A stretch of DNA of 64,000 nucleotides from Hallerella sp964501065 (GCA_964501065.1 CAZCRF010000006.1:1-64000), one strand, 5' to 3'. Shown: positions 8,508-17,921, counted from the stretch's first letter. The notes: generated from the letters alone by a model not told the origin. Translations and numbers: made by a program.

Positions 8508-10597
8508 GCGTTTTCCCCCTTGGCGTCCCCCGTGGGAAGTTCCGGCACGATTTGCGTCGGAGCGGGTTCCGGGCGGCCGGGATCCGGTGGGGGCGTCTCC
8601 TCTTTTCTTTCTTCGTCTTGCCTTTTCGCCAACTGTTCTTGGAACAGGTAGGTGCGGCTCTTCTTCGTGCCGTCGAGCTTTTCCCCGGCGAGGACGCGGT
8701 CGATTTCGTCGCGGTCCAGGACTTCGTATTCGAAGAGGGCGTTGCCCAAGAGGTCCAGCTTTTCGCGATTCTCCGTCAAGAGCTGTCTTGCCTTTGCGGT
8801 CATCTGCTTCACCAGATTGTTGATTGCCCCGTCAATCGTTTCCGCCATCTTCTCGGACATTTCCTTCGGCTTGCTGATTTCGCGCCCGAGGAAAATTTCT
8901 CCGTCGTTCCGGCTGTAGCAGAGCGGTCCGACCGTTTCGTCGAAGCCCCATTCCGTCACCATCTTGCGCGCCAAGTCCGTCGCTCTTGCGATGTCGTTAG
9001 ACGCCCCGGTGCTCTGGTGGTTGAAGCAGATGAGTTCCGCCAGGCGTCCCGACATGAGAATCATGATGTTCTCCTCGGCACTTTCCTTGGACATGGAGAC
9101 GCGATCCTTTTCGGGCAAGGACATGGTGACGCCCAAAGCCCTGCCGCGCGGAATGATGGTGATTTTGTGCAGCGGATCCGCATGTTTGCAGAGGAGCGTC
9201 ATCAGGGCGTGCCCCGCTTCGTGGAATGCCGTGTGGCGTTTTTCCTCGTCGGACATGAGGAGAGTGCGCCGTTCCGCCCCCATGGAGAGCTTGTCTCTCG
9301 CTTCTTCGAAATCCTGTTTCGTCACTTTCTTGTTGTCGAATCTGGCCGCCAGAAGGGCTGCCTCGTTGACCAAGTTCTCGAGGTCTGCTCCGGCTAGTCC
9401 CGGAGTGCCGCGGGCGATGTCCTTGACGTTCACGTCGTTCGCCAGAGGGACTTTGCGCTTTTTGAGGTGGACTTTCAAGATTTCTTCGCGACCCACCAAG
9501 TCGGGGAGTCCGACGACGATTTGCCTGTCGAAGCGTCCGGGGCGGAGAAGCGCCTTGTCCAAGACGTCCGGGCGGTTTGTCGCTGCAATCAAGATGACTC
9601 CCTCGTTGGCGCTGAAACCGTCCATTTCGACTAGAAGCTGGTTCAACGTCTGTTCGCGTTCATCGTGACCGCCGCCGAGTCCCGCCCCGCGTTGCCTGCC
9701 GACCGCGTCGATTTCGTCGATGAAGAGGATGCAGGGGGCGTTCTTTTTCCCCATTTCGAAAAGATCGCGGACGCGGGCCGCTCCGACTCCGACGAACATC
9801 TCGACAAAGTCGGAACCGGACATGCTGAAGAAGGGTACGCCCGCCTCACCGGCGACAGCCCTTGCCAAAAGGGTCTTTCCCGTTCCCGGGGGACCAATCA
9901 GCAGCGCGCCCTTGGGAATGCGCCCTCCTAATGCCGCGTATTTCTTCGGATCCTTCAGGAATTGGACGATTTCGTACAAATCCGCCTTCGCTTCGTCGCA
10001 GCCGGCGACATCTTTGAAGGTCGTTTTCGTCTTGCCGTTTTCATTCAACTGCCGCGCTTTGCTCTTGCCGAAGGAGAACATTCCCATGCCGCTCTTTCCG
10101 CCCGTCTGCCGCGCCATCATATACCAGAAGAAGGCTATCAAGAGAATGGCGGGGAGGAAGGCGAAAATCCGGTCGAACCAAGAAGCCGTCTCGTGGATGA
10201 CCTCGACGTCGATGTGTTTGTTCTTCTCCCAGGAATCGATCTGTGCGTTGGTCAAGTCCAATACGTGGCTCGAAAAGGCCATGATTCCATCGGGGGACGA
10301 AGTGTTTCTGGCCAAGCGGGAGAGCACGCCCGGCTTCGGGAGCTTCGCCCGGTCTTCTTCCGTCATCGCCTTTGTGCCTTCGATTGCGATGCCGTCCAGG
10401 GTGCGGTGGAGCTTGAGGCTCTTGATTTCCGTCGTGGAATCTTCCATCATCGCGAGGAATTCCGTCCGGGAAAGCGTCTTGGTGGGTTCTTCGCTGTAAA
10501 GCCGCATGAAGAAGAGCGCCATGAGAAGCATCGTCGCAATCAGGAAGAAGTTCCTGTTCTGGAATGCCGAAGGGACCTTGTTTGGCTTGTCTTTCAT
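8504..10597 (-). CDS. ftsH: ATP-dependent zinc metalloprotease FtsH
   Basis: The 697-residue protein is a full-length FtsH. Two transmembrane helices (about 16-32 and 143-162) flank a periplasmic domain. The AAA module has Walker A GPPGTGKT (235-242), Walker B LFIDEID (291-297) and the second region of homology near 341-358. The M41 zinc site HEAGH is at 459-463. The C-terminal tail is rich in proline, glutamate and arginine. It degrades membrane and regulatory proteins as a hexamer in the inner membrane. It overlaps tilS by four bases upstream and folP by four downstream, so it sits in the centre of the coupled operon. Confidence 0.98.
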   Translation of the reverse strand: MKDKPNKVPSAFQNRNFFLIATMLLMALFFMRLYSEEPTKTLSRTEFLAMMEDSTTEIKSLKLHRTLDGIAIEGTKAMTEEDRAKLPKPGVLSRLARNTSSPDGIMAFSSHVLDLTNAQIDSWEKNKHIDVEVIHETASWFDRIFAFLPAILLIAFFWYMMARQTGGKSGMGMFSFGKSKARQLNENGKTKTTFKDVAGCDEAKADLYEIVQFLKDPKKYAALGGRIPKGALLIGPPGTGKTLLARAVAGEAGVPFFSMSGSDFVEMFVGVGAARVRDLFEMGKKNAPCILFIDEIDAVGRQRGAGLGGGHDEREQTLNQLLVEMDGFSANEGVILIAATNRPDVLDKALLRPGRFDRQIVVGLPDLVGREEILKVHLKKRKVPLANDVNVKDIARGTPGLAGADLENLVNEAALLAARFDNKKVTKQDFEEARDKLSMGAERRTLLMSDEEKRHTAFHEAGHALMTLLCKHADPLHKITIIPRGRALGVTMSLPEKDRVSMSKESAEENIMILMSGRLAELICFNHQSTGASNDIARATDLARKMVTEWGFDETVGPLCYSRNDGEIFLGREISKPKEMSEKMAETIDGAINNLVKQMTAKARQLLTENREKLDLLGNALFEYEVLDRDEIDRVLAGEKLDGTKKSRTYLFQEQLAKRQDEERKEETPPPDPGRPEPAPTQIVPELPTGDAKGENA

Positions 10598-11823
10598 AAA
10601 GTTCCTTTATGCGAGGGGGGAATTCCGAAGATTTCCAGAATCCGATGCCCTTGGGCGAAGAGGGGCACGGAATCTCTGGCAAAGTGCGGAACGCCGTTTT
10701 CTTCGAACCATTTCTTGAGCGGCTTGGAAGGACCCGCGGCGGGAGCGTAAATGTCGCCCGGCATTCGGAATCTCCATTCGCCCGGAATGGATTCTCTTTT
10801 TGGGAAAAGATACAAATTGTCTTGGGGGGGAGTTTGCGCGAAGCGGCAAAACCAGAGGACGCTGCGCGATTTTTCAAAGAGGAGAGTCCTGTCGCACGAT
10901 TCGAAACGGGAAAGGAAGTTCACCTTCTGCGGCAAGGGGATTCCCCGGGAATCGAGCCAGAGGTGCAACAGTTTGGCTGCCCCCGTCGGACTTTTCGTGG
11001 AGAGCCTTTCCCAGGCGGAACGGTGAAGCGCGAGGATTTTCGCGTCCGGGAAGATTTCGGCGGAAAAGGGCCAGAGCCTTGGCGGGACGGTGAACGGGGA
11101 GAGCGCTTCGTTCAGTACGGAAATCATTTTTTCGTTCGCCGTCCGGGAAAGTTCGGCGATTCGGGAGAGCTGCGCGCCGGCGCCGGGATTTGTTCTTTCC
11201 AAAAGCTTCAACAGGCCGAGCCGAATGGCGTTCCTGTCGAAATGGGTGTCCGCGTTGGATTCGTCTTCCCGCCATTCGAGGCGGTGCGCCGTTGCTTCTT
11301 GGAGAATTTCGTTTCGGGAAACCTTCAGGAATGGGCGGAAAACGCCGTCTTCGCGGACTTCCCGGATACCGGACAGTCCCCGAATTCCCGTGCCGCGCAA
11401 AAGCCGCATCAGGACAGTTTCCGCCTGGTCGTTTTCATGGTGCGCCGTGACGATGGCGTCTGCCCGGACTTCGGGGAGTTGCGAAATTCCGTGCAGAGCT
11501 TCGTAACGCTCCCGGCGCGCATTTTCTTCTATGGAGCCTTTGGCCTTGAGGGATTCCCCGTCTAGATGCCGGATGAAAAAGGGGACGTTCCGTTTGGCGG
11601 AGAACCGGCGGACGCATTCGGCGTCGAGGTCGGCGGAACCCTTTCGGAGACCGTGGTGGATATGGGCGACGCCCACCCAATTCAAGGAAAGGGCCTTTTG
11701 ATTTCGAATAAAGTAATCGGCTAGGCAAATGGAATCCATTCCGCCGGAGACGGCGAGCAGCAGGCGGTTCCATTTTTTTTCGCGGAGGGTGCGGAGGATT
11801 TCCCGAAAAATCACTTCTCGCAT
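10594..11823 (-). CDS. tilS: tRNA(Ile)-lysidine synthase
   Basis: From the ATG at 11823 the product has 409 residues with the N-type ATP-pyrophosphatase loop SGGMDS at residues 26-31 and the downstream family motifs HIHHGLR and TAHHENDQAETVLMRLLRG. TilS modifies the wobble cytidine of the AUA-reading tRNA-Ile to lysidine, an essential step. The C-terminal part is the usual less conserved TilS domain. The start chosen overlaps the end of hisI by 13 bases; the longer open frame reaching 12048 is only the antisense-free extension into hisI. It overlaps ftsH by four bases, as in many bacteria where tilS and ftsH are neighbours. Confidence 0.96.
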   Translation of the reverse strand: MREVIFREILRTLREKKWNRLLLAVSGGMDSICLADYFIRNQKALSLNWVGVAHIHHGLRKGSADLDAECVRRFSAKRNVPFFIRHLDGESLKAKGSIEENARRERYEALHGISQLPEVRADAIVTAHHENDQAETVLMRLLRGTGIRGLSGIREVREDGVFRPFLKVSRNEILQEATAHRLEWREDESNADTHFDRNAIRLGLLKLLERTNPGAGAQLSRIAELSRTANEKMISVLNEALSPFTVPPRLWPFSAEIFPDAKILALHRSAWERLSTKSPTGAAKLLHLWLDSRGIPLPQKVNFLSRFESCDRTLLFEKSRSVLWFCRFAQTPPQDNLYLFPKRESIPGEWRFRMPGDIYAPAAGPSKPLKKWFEENGVPHFARDSVPLFAQGHRILEIFGIPPSHKGTL

Positions 11824-12161
11824 TTTTGAAAAAAGCAGGATCTTGCGCCGGTGTGGCAGGCCACTTGATCCCCGCGCATCCGCACTTTGAAGAGGAGCGC
11901 GTCGCTGTCGCAGTCGGCGTACCAGCTTTCGACTTCCATCACGTTCCCGCTCGTGTCGCCCTTGTGCCAATATTCCTTTCGGCTGCGGCTGTAAAAGACC
12001 ATTTCGCCGCATTCGTTCGTTCGCCGCAGGGCTTCCCTGTCCATCCATCCCATCATCAATACGTCGTTCTTGTCCGCGTCCTGGACGATGGCCGGGACGA
12101 GTTTTTTGTCGCCGAATTTCACTTCGAATTGAATCTTGTCGAGAAGCTGTTCAAATTTCAT
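11811..12161 (-). CDS. hisI: Phosphoribosyl-AMP cyclohydrolase
   Basis: This 116-residue protein matches the PRA-CH family over its full length. Visible motifs are VLMMGWMDREAL, the segment RSRKEYWHKGDTSGN, and the zinc-binding cysteines in YADCDSDALL and the C-terminal ACHTGARSCFF. It opens the purine ring of phosphoribosyl-AMP in histidine synthesis. No HisE domain is fused, so phosphoribosyl-ATP pyrophosphatase must be encoded elsewhere. It is the first gene of the coupled minus-strand operon, and no other his gene is in the window. Confidence 0.97.
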   Translation of the reverse strand: MKFEQLLDKIQFEVKFGDKKLVPAIVQDADKNDVLMMGWMDREALRRTNECGEMVFYSRSRKEYWHKGDTSGNVMEVESWYADCDSDALLFKVRMRGDQVACHTGARSCFFQKCEK

Positions 12162-12247
12162 GGAACAAATTTAACAAGAATTCGGGACGGACGGCGTCCG
12201 AGCCCTGAGGCAGATGTCGCGGGGACGGGCTTTCGCCTTTGTGCAGT

Positions 12248-13441
12248 TTAAGTCGCCGCAAACGCTCTCCGGATACGGTCGAGGGCCTCTTGCAGAACGG
12301 CGCGCGGACAGGCCAGGTTCATCCGTTCAAAGCCCGCTCCGCTTTTCCCGAATCGCAGCCCGCTGTTGAGCCATAGCTTCGCCTTGTGCAAAATCAAGTC
12401 GTCGATTTCCCGGGGAGTTTTTTCCGTCCCGTTGAAATCGAACCAGGCCAGGTATGTGGCCTCCATCGGGATGAGCTTCACGCCGGGCAAAAAGTTTTGA
12501 GTGTAGGTTTGTACAAAGTCGATGTTTCCCCGGATGTATGCGAGCAGTGCGGAAAGCCATTCTTCGCCGTTTTCATAGGCGGCCTTGGCGGCGACGATCC
12601 CCGGTGTGGAAACTTCTTCGTAAGCGACTGCGGACAGTTCCCGTTGAATGGCCTTGCGGAGCCTCGGGTTCGAAATGAAGGAATGCGCGATTTGCAGACC
12701 GGCCAGGTTGAAGGTCTTCGTGGGGGAGGTGACCGTGACGGTGATGTCCGAAATTTCCGGGGAGAGTGTGGCGATGGGAATGTGTTCCCCTTTGAAAATG
12801 AAGTCTCCGTGGATTTCGTCGCTCACGATGATGACGCGGTTTCTTTGGCAGATTTCCGCCATTTGCAGAAGCTCCGCCCGGGTCCACGTGCGGCAGACGG
12901 GATTGAGCGGATTGCAAAGGAAGAAGAGCTTGGCGTGCGATTCGGAAATTTTCCGTTCGAAATCGTCGAAGTCGATGTGATACGTGCCGTCTTCGCCGTA
13001 AACCAGGTCGCTGCTCACGACAATCCTCCCGGAATCCCGGATGAGCCCCGCGAAGTGCATATAGACGGGTTCTTGGATCAAGATGGAGTCGCCTTTTTCC
13101 GTGAAGGCGTTCACGGCCATGGCGAGCATCGGCATGACTCCCGGGGTCTTCACCATGCAGGAACTGTCCGGAATTTCGAGATGGTGGTGGCGCGAGTAGA
13201 ATCGCTTGACGGCAGAAAAGTAATCTTCGTCCGTTTCGCTGTATCCGAAGATGCCGTGCGTCACCAATTTGTGCAGGGCGTCCTGGATGTAAGAGGATGT
13301 TCTGAAATCCATGTCGGCAACCCACAGAGGGAGCAAATCCGGGGAGGATTCCCCGAGGAGTTCCTTGGCGAAGTCGTATTTCATGCTGTAGGTGCCGCGT
13401 CTGTCGACAATCGTGTCGAAATCCAAATTGCGTTCAGGCAT
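12248..13441 (-). CDS. MalY/PatB-type PLP-dependent aminotransferase (probable C-S beta-lyase)
   Basis: The 397-residue product is a fold-type I aminotransferase of the MalY/PatB group. It has the N-terminal LPLWVADMDF, the cofactor-contacting SDEIHGD (207-213) and the PLP lysine Lys242 in SPTKTFNLAG. The group typically cleaves cystathionine or cysteine conjugates to thiol, pyruvate and ammonia. AGGA lies nine bases upstream of the ATG at 13441. The gene is 86 bases upstream of hisI on the same strand and could be in the same transcript. Enzymatic specificity (cystathionine beta-lyase or an aminotransferase) cannot be decided from the sequence. Confidence 0.9.
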   Translation of the reverse strand: MPERNLDFDTIVDRRGTYSMKYDFAKELLGESSPDLLPLWVADMDFRTSSYIQDALHKLVTHGIFGYSETDEDYFSAVKRFYSRHHHLEIPDSSCMVKTPGVMPMLAMAVNAFTEKGDSILIQEPVYMHFAGLIRDSGRIVVSSDLVYGEDGTYHIDFDDFERKISESHAKLFFLCNPLNPVCRTWTRAELLQMAEICQRNRVIIVSDEIHGDFIFKGEHIPIATLSPEISDITVTVTSPTKTFNLAGLQIAHSFISNPRLRKAIQRELSAVAYEEVSTPGIVAAKAAYENGEEWLSALLAYIRGNIDFVQTYTQNFLPGVKLIPMEATYLAWFDFNGTEKTPREIDDLILHKAKLWLNSGLRFGKSGAGFERMNLACPRAVLQEALDRIRRAFAAT

Positions 13442-13661
13442 ACAATGTCCTTTGAAACGGGGCGAGCCGTTTCGTCTAAATCCTCGGCAAATATAAGTGG
13501 AGTTTCAAGAGCCGGCTAATACTTTATTTTGAAAGCCGATAATCGATTTTTCCGATAACGGGAAAATTTTTGTCGGCGGAATGGGAAATTCCCGCTTGAA
13601 GAAATGGAACGGGGCAAATGCCTGGCGAAAAAATTTCTCTTCGAATTTTTAAATTTGCCAT
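13442..13661. promoter_or_regulatory. Divergent intergenic region between the aminotransferase and the M16 protease
   Basis: These 220 bases separate divergent genes and should hold both promoters. A perfect 7-bp hairpin, GAAACGG (13454-13460) with CCGTTTC (13467-13473), lies in the 5' leader of the minus-strand aminotransferase. The right half (about 13510-13660) is A/T-rich. I could not assign -35 or -10 boxes with confidence. Confidence 0.35.
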
Positions 13662-14906
13662 ATGATTCGGCAAAAGATTTCGAAGACGGAATTGGATAAC
13701 GGGATCACGGTCTTGACCGATCCGATGCCCGGAGCCTATTCGGCGAATGTCGGCGTCTGGATTCCGCGGGGTTCGAGACACGAGACGGAAAGGACTAGCG
13801 GCCTTGCCCATTTTTACGAGCATTTGGTTTTCAAGGGGACGAAAAAGCGGTCCGCTTACGATATCGCCCACACGATTGAAGATCGCGGCGGCAGCCTGGA
13901 AGCTTACACGACGCGGCAGGAGACGGGCTTTTACGCACAAGTCGTCCGCGAAGACGTGCCGCTCGCCGTCGAAGTGATTTCCGACATGTTGCTGCATCCG
14001 GAATTCGACCCGAAGGAAATGGAGAAGGAACGGAAGGTCATCGTCGAAGAAGTCCACAGTTATGATGACATCGCCGAAGAATGCGTCGGCGACCTCTTCA
14101 ACGCAATCCATTACAAGGGATGCGGTCTTGCGCTCCCCATCGCGGGAACGGTCAAAACGGTCCGCGGACTTTCCCGGGAAGGGCTCGTCGAATGCGAAAG
14201 GCAAGTCTTGGAGGATTTGCCGCTCACGGTCTGCGCGACGGGGAAGGTCGAACACGAACGTTTCGTGGATTTAATCCGGGATGCGTTTGCGGAAAAGAAG
14301 TCCGCGTCGAAACCTTTTGAAAACGGTTACGCGGCTTCCGCCGCCCAAAAGACGAAGACCCGGCGGGAACTCAGCCAAACGAACCTTTTCTGGGGAACGA
14401 GCTTCGACTTCTCGAACGGCGACGTGGACTTCATGCGCGCCCTCGGGCTTTTCAACGTCGCTTTCGGTGCGGACATGGGGTCGAGGCTTTTTCAAAAAGT
14501 CCGCGAGGAACGGGGGCTTGCGTATTCGGTCTATTCGATGACGGATGTCTATCGCGACGTGCTCGGCTGGGGAATTTCCCTGGCGACCGCCCCTTCGAAA
14601 ATGGAGCAGGCTCTCGCCATTGCGCAGGGGGAGCTCCGGAATTTTTTGGAGAACGGATTCGGCAAGGGGGAACTCGAACGCACCAAGATGAATGTCATCG
14701 GGGGGCTTCGAATCAGCGCGGACAATGCGGAAAAGCGTTTGATGCGCTTGGCGGACCAGGCTCTGCATTTGGGAAAGGTCTATTCCCTTTCGGAGACGGA
14801 GGCGCAGGTGCGGGCCTTTTCGGAAGAACGCGTCGTGGAATCCTTGCGGCGAGCATTCAAGAATGCGCCGTTTGCAACGGCGATAGTCAAACCGGCAAAA
14901 AATTGA
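13662..14906 (+). CDS. M16-family zinc peptidase (processing-peptidase-like)
   Basis: The 414-residue protein has the inverted zinc motif HFYEH at residues 50-54 and the distal glutamate in the EKERKVIVEEV segment near residues 121-131, as expected for active M16B peptidases. The N-terminal domain is followed by the second, inactive M16 domain, with the family segment EERGLAYSVYS in the C-terminal half. No signal peptide is visible, so it is probably cytoplasmic. Members act on peptides or protein leader sequences; the substrate here is unknown. It is followed nine bases later by murD. Confidence 0.93.
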   Translation: MIRQKISKTELDNGITVLTDPMPGAYSANVGVWIPRGSRHETERTSGLAHFYEHLVFKGTKKRSAYDIAHTIEDRGGSLEAYTTRQETGFYAQVVREDVPLAVEVISDMLLHPEFDPKEMEKERKVIVEEVHSYDDIAEECVGDLFNAIHYKGCGLALPIAGTVKTVRGLSREGLVECERQVLEDLPLTVCATGKVEHERFVDLIRDAFAEKKSASKPFENGYAASAAQKTKTRRELSQTNLFWGTSFDFSNGDVDFMRALGLFNVAFGADMGSRLFQKVREERGLAYSVYSMTDVYRDVLGWGISLATAPSKMEQALAIAQGELRNFLENGFGKGELERTKMNVIGGLRISADNAEKRLMRLADQALHLGKVYSLSETEAQVRAFSEERVVESLRRAFKNAPFATAIVKPAKN

Positions 14907-14915
14907 GAGGACGAT

Positions 14916-16256
14916 ATGCAGAAGAAGTGGGCGGAACCCGTCGGCATTTTGGGATTTGGCGTTGAAGGGAGAAGTTCATTCGATTATTTCGTGCGCAACG
15001 GTTGCACGGAAATCATCGTGATGGACAAGAATCCGTTCGAGTTGCCGCCCGTGCCGCAGGGCATTCGCGTGAAAAGTTTTGTTGGCGAAAAGTACATGGA
15101 CGGCCTCAAGGATTGCGTGACGGTCGTCCGGTCGGCCGGCGTTTATCCGCTGCAGCGGGAACTGTTCGCGTTTCAAATGAACGGGGGGCTTCTCACCAGC
15201 CAAATCGAGATGTTCCTTTCCGAGACGCATTCGAAGTCCGTCGTCGGAGTCACGGGGACTCTCGGCAAGGGAAGTACGGTCAGCATGATCCGGCACGCCT
15301 TGGAAGCTTGCCGGATTCCGTCCGCCATCGGAGGGAATTTCGGGGTTCCCGCCTTGGACTTGTTGAAGGACGAGTCGAAAGACCGCGTTTCCATTTTGGA
15401 GCTGTCCTCCTTCCAGCTGATGACCCTTTCCGTTTCGCCGCATATCGGAGTCGTTTTGCGCGTTTCCTCGGAGCATTTGGACTGGCACAAGTCCGTCGAG
15501 GAATATCGCGATGCGAAGGCGAACCTCGTGCGTTGGCAAAAGCGGAGCGATTTCTGCATTTATTTGAAGGATGCCGCCCCGTCTTTGGCGATTGCCCGGG
15601 AAAGCGGTGCCCAAAAGCTCTCCTTCGGCTCCCGGGATGCCGATGCCGTCTTTACGCCGGAGTCCCTCTCCATGGACGGCTACACCCTCAGACTTTCGGA
15701 CTGCAAGGTTCGCGGGGCTTACCAATTGGAAAATATGGCGGCCGCCTTGCTTGCGGTGAAGGCTCTCGGCGCAGACGTCCCCACGGCGTTGCAGGCGTTG
15801 AAATCCTACGAGGCTCTCCCGTTCCGGATGGAATTCAAGGGGGAATGGCGTGGCGTTGAATTTTACAACGATTCCTATGCGACGCGCCCCGATGCGACCA
15901 TTGCCGCAGTCAAGAGCATGAAACGCCCGTTCGCGCTGATTCTTGGCGGTTCGGAAAAGAATGCGGATTTTTCGGAATTGTCGGAAGTGCTGTCCCGTGT
16001 GCCGAATTTGAAAAGAGTCTCGTTCATCGGGGCGACTGCCGATCGGATGCGGGAATCGTTGCGGCGTTTTGGCGTTTCCGTCCCGATGATGATTTTCCCG
16101 GATTTGGACTCAGCCTTTGCCGATGCGTGTTCGATTGGGAAGGGGGGCGCCGTGCTGCTTTCCCCCGCCTGTGCGAGTTTTGGACTTTTCAAGAATTACA
16201 AGGTTCGCGGGCAATGTTTCGATGCGTTGGTTGAAAAATTCCAATCGGAGGAATGA
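14916..16256 (+). CDS. murD: UDP-N-acetylmuramoylalanine--D-glutamate ligase
   Basis: The 446-residue protein has the Mur ligase layout: an N-terminal Rossmann-like domain (GFGVEGRS, residues 13-20), an ATP-binding loop GTLGKGST (114-121), the central region with SSFQL and the C-terminal domain with NDSYATRPDATIAA and LILGG. The NDSYATRPD segment corresponds to the MurD signature. MurD adds D-glutamate to UDP-MurNAc-alanine in the cytoplasm. The gene stands alone here and not in a dcw cluster, which is unusual but not unique. It overlaps the following SDR gene by four bases. Confidence 0.95.
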   Translation: MQKKWAEPVGILGFGVEGRSSFDYFVRNGCTEIIVMDKNPFELPPVPQGIRVKSFVGEKYMDGLKDCVTVVRSAGVYPLQRELFAFQMNGGLLTSQIEMFLSETHSKSVVGVTGTLGKGSTVSMIRHALEACRIPSAIGGNFGVPALDLLKDESKDRVSILELSSFQLMTLSVSPHIGVVLRVSSEHLDWHKSVEEYRDAKANLVRWQKRSDFCIYLKDAAPSLAIARESGAQKLSFGSRDADAVFTPESLSMDGYTLRLSDCKVRGAYQLENMAAALLAVKALGADVPTALQALKSYEALPFRMEFKGEWRGVEFYNDSYATRPDATIAAVKSMKRPFALILGGSEKNADFSELSEVLSRVPNLKRVSFIGATADRMRESLRRFGVSVPMMIFPDLDSAFADACSIGKGGAVLLSPACASFGLFKNYKVRGQCFDALVEKFQSEE

Positions 16257-16987
16257 TGCTTGACGTCCGGAATCGCTGGTGCTTGGTGACGGGAGCTTCC
16301 CGCGGCGTGGGCCGGGAAATCGCCTTGCAAATGGCGAGGCTCGGCGCGAACCTCGTTCTGCAGAGCCGTTCGAAGGGACACCTGGAATCGGTCGTAGAGG
16401 AGGCGCGGCTGAGGGGTGCTTGCACAGTTCCCGTAGAATGCAGCCTCGAAGATTCCAAGTCCGTAGAAGCGATGCTTGCCGAAATCGACGGGACGGGTTT
16501 TGACGTGGAGCTTGTCTTCAACAACGCGGGGAAGATGAGTCGGTACTTTGCCGATTTCACGTCGAATACGATGGAAGACTTTCGCGAAGCGATGGACGTG
16601 AACTTTTTCGCCCAAGTGCAAATCGCCTACCATTTCTTGCCCCGGATGATTCGAAACGGTTTCGGGCGGATGCTTTTCACGACCAGCGGAATGGCGGATG
16701 AGCCGGAACTTGCCGCCTATGCTTGCGCCAAGGCCGCCCTTTCGAAATGGGTGCGCGATTTCTCTTGCAAACTCGAAGGTTCCCGAGTGGCGGTGAACTT
16801 GATGGATCCCGGATGGCTTCGCACGGATCTCGGCGGACCGAAGGCTCCGAATGCGGTGGAATCCGTCATTCCGGGGGCTGTCGTGGGGATGCTCCTTGAA
16901 AAGGTTTCAAGTGGACGCTTGTTCTCCGCACAGGACTATGCCGGGATGACTCTCGAAGAAGCTCTCGAAAAGGCTGCGGAAAAGTAA
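16253..16987 (+). CDS. Short-chain dehydrogenase/reductase
   Basis: The 244-residue product is a classical SDR. It has the cofactor loop TGASRGVG (residues 13-20), NAG (91-93), the catalytic serine Ser145 and YACAK with Tyr156 and Lys160. The arginine in the loop following the first strand is compatible with NADP preference. It overlaps murD by four bases, so the two are probably co-translated, though no functional link is obvious. The substrate cannot be predicted. Confidence 0.92.
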   Translation: MMLDVRNRWCLVTGASRGVGREIALQMARLGANLVLQSRSKGHLESVVEEARLRGACTVPVECSLEDSKSVEAMLAEIDGTGFDVELVFNNAGKMSRYFADFTSNTMEDFREAMDVNFFAQVQIAYHFLPRMIRNGFGRMLFTTSGMADEPELAAYACAKAALSKWVRDFSCKLEGSRVAVNLMDPGWLRTDLGGPKAPNAVESVIPGAVVGMLLEKVSSGRLFSAQDYAGMTLEEALEKAAEK

Positions 16988-17080
16988 CGTCGAACGTGTC
17001 GCCTCGCGCTTTTCGATTGTCCGCCTCGGTCGAATTTTATACTTTGGCAAAGATTTGAAAAACGGATATTTGGAATTCAT

Positions 17081-17251
17081 ATGCTCGAAAAATTGATTCG
17101 ATACGTCAAGAGTTTCAATTGGAAATTCCTGATTCTTTTTGCCGCCTGCTGCGTCTTGCTGGGCATCGCCAACAACTTGCGCGTCGATGACGCCAAGTCC
17201 GTGGAATGGTTCGGCTCCCAGGAAATCCTCGAAAAACCGGAGGGATTCTGA
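17081..17251 (+). CDS. 56-residue single-pass membrane protein
   Basis: An ATG at 17081 opens a 56-codon frame. It encodes a basic N-terminus, one hydrophobic helix (about residues 16-30) containing an adjacent cysteine pair (Cys23-Cys24), and a 25-residue polar tail with NNLRVDDAKSVEWFG. Its TGA overlaps the ATG of the next gene (sequence TGATG), so the pair is translationally coupled. The tail after the helix recalls the membrane anchor of rhodanese-like proteins that neighbour DoxX/MauE genes in other bacteria, but no rhodanese domain follows. Function is unknown. The coupling, the upstream GGA at suitable spacing and the clean membrane topology support a real gene. Confidence 0.65.
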   Translation: MLEKLIRYVKSFNWKFLILFAACCVLLGIANNLRVDDAKSVEWFGSQEILEKPEGF

Positions 17252-17919
17252 TGAAGCGCCCAATCACCTCTGCAGTCCTGTTGCTGTTCGCCTCCTTCTT
17301 CACGGCGGTCTGCGTCGCGGAAATCTCGTTCCCGGAATCGTTCCTCACTTTCACGGATTACGAAGCTTTAATCGAGCGTTTCCCCAAAATTTGGAAGTAC
17401 AACATCCATGTCGGCCTCGCTTCGCTCGTCTGCGCCATTTTGCTTGTCGTCCCCGCCTTCCGCTTGGATCGGAAGTTCACCGTCAAGGGGCTTGAAACCC
17501 TTTTCCGCATCGGCATCGGCGGCATGTTCATCTTTGCGAGCCTTTTCAAAATCCAGGATCCGAAGACCTTCGCCGTCTTGGTCGCGCAATACCAGTTCTT
17601 GCCGGATTTTGTGAACAATCTGTTCAGTTTGATTTATCCGCAATTTGAGTTCTGGTTCGGCTTGGCCTTGATCCTGACTCCGTTCACGAAGGAATGCGCC
17701 CTTGCGATTTTCTGGATGTTCGTGAGTTTCATCATTGCGCTGGTCTGGGCCTTGGTCTTGGACTTGGGCATCACGTGCGGATGCTTTGAACTCGAAGGCG
17801 CGCAGAGCAAGACGGAAACGTGGACGGCGTTGATTCGCGACTTGATTCTCATCGGCCCGACCTTTTGGCTGACCCTTCGCCCGAACAAGAGTCTAATCGG
17901 CCTTTGGAGAAGGGGTTGA
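17251..17919 (+). CDS. MauE/DoxX-family redox-associated membrane protein
   Basis: The 222-residue product has an N-terminal membrane anchor (about 5-23), a short periplasmic segment and then four predicted helices of the DoxX/MauE type, with the segment GGMFIFASLFKIQDPKTFA typical of the family. The loop ITCGCFEL carries a CGC cysteine motif, as in MauE-like proteins involved in periplasmic disulfide chemistry. The ATG at 17251 overlaps the stop of the 56-residue gene; a longer frame from 17206 would overlap that gene. A role in periplasmic thiol redox transfer is inferred, with the small upstream protein as a possible partner. Confidence 0.85.
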   Translation: MKRPITSAVLLLFASFFTAVCVAEISFPESFLTFTDYEALIERFPKIWKYNIHVGLASLVCAILLVVPAFRLDRKFTVKGLETLFRIGIGGMFIFASLFKIQDPKTFAVLVAQYQFLPDFVNNLFSLIYPQFEFWFGLALILTPFTKECALAIFWMFVSFIIALVWALVLDLGITCGCFELEGAQSKTETWTALIRDLILIGPTFWLTLRPNKSLIGLWRRG

Positions 17920-17921
17920 CA

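Noticed and set aside
13524..14255. Minus-strand frame of 243 codons over the M16 promoter region
   Set aside because: Mostly antisense to the M16 peptidase, with biased composition and no ribosome-binding site.
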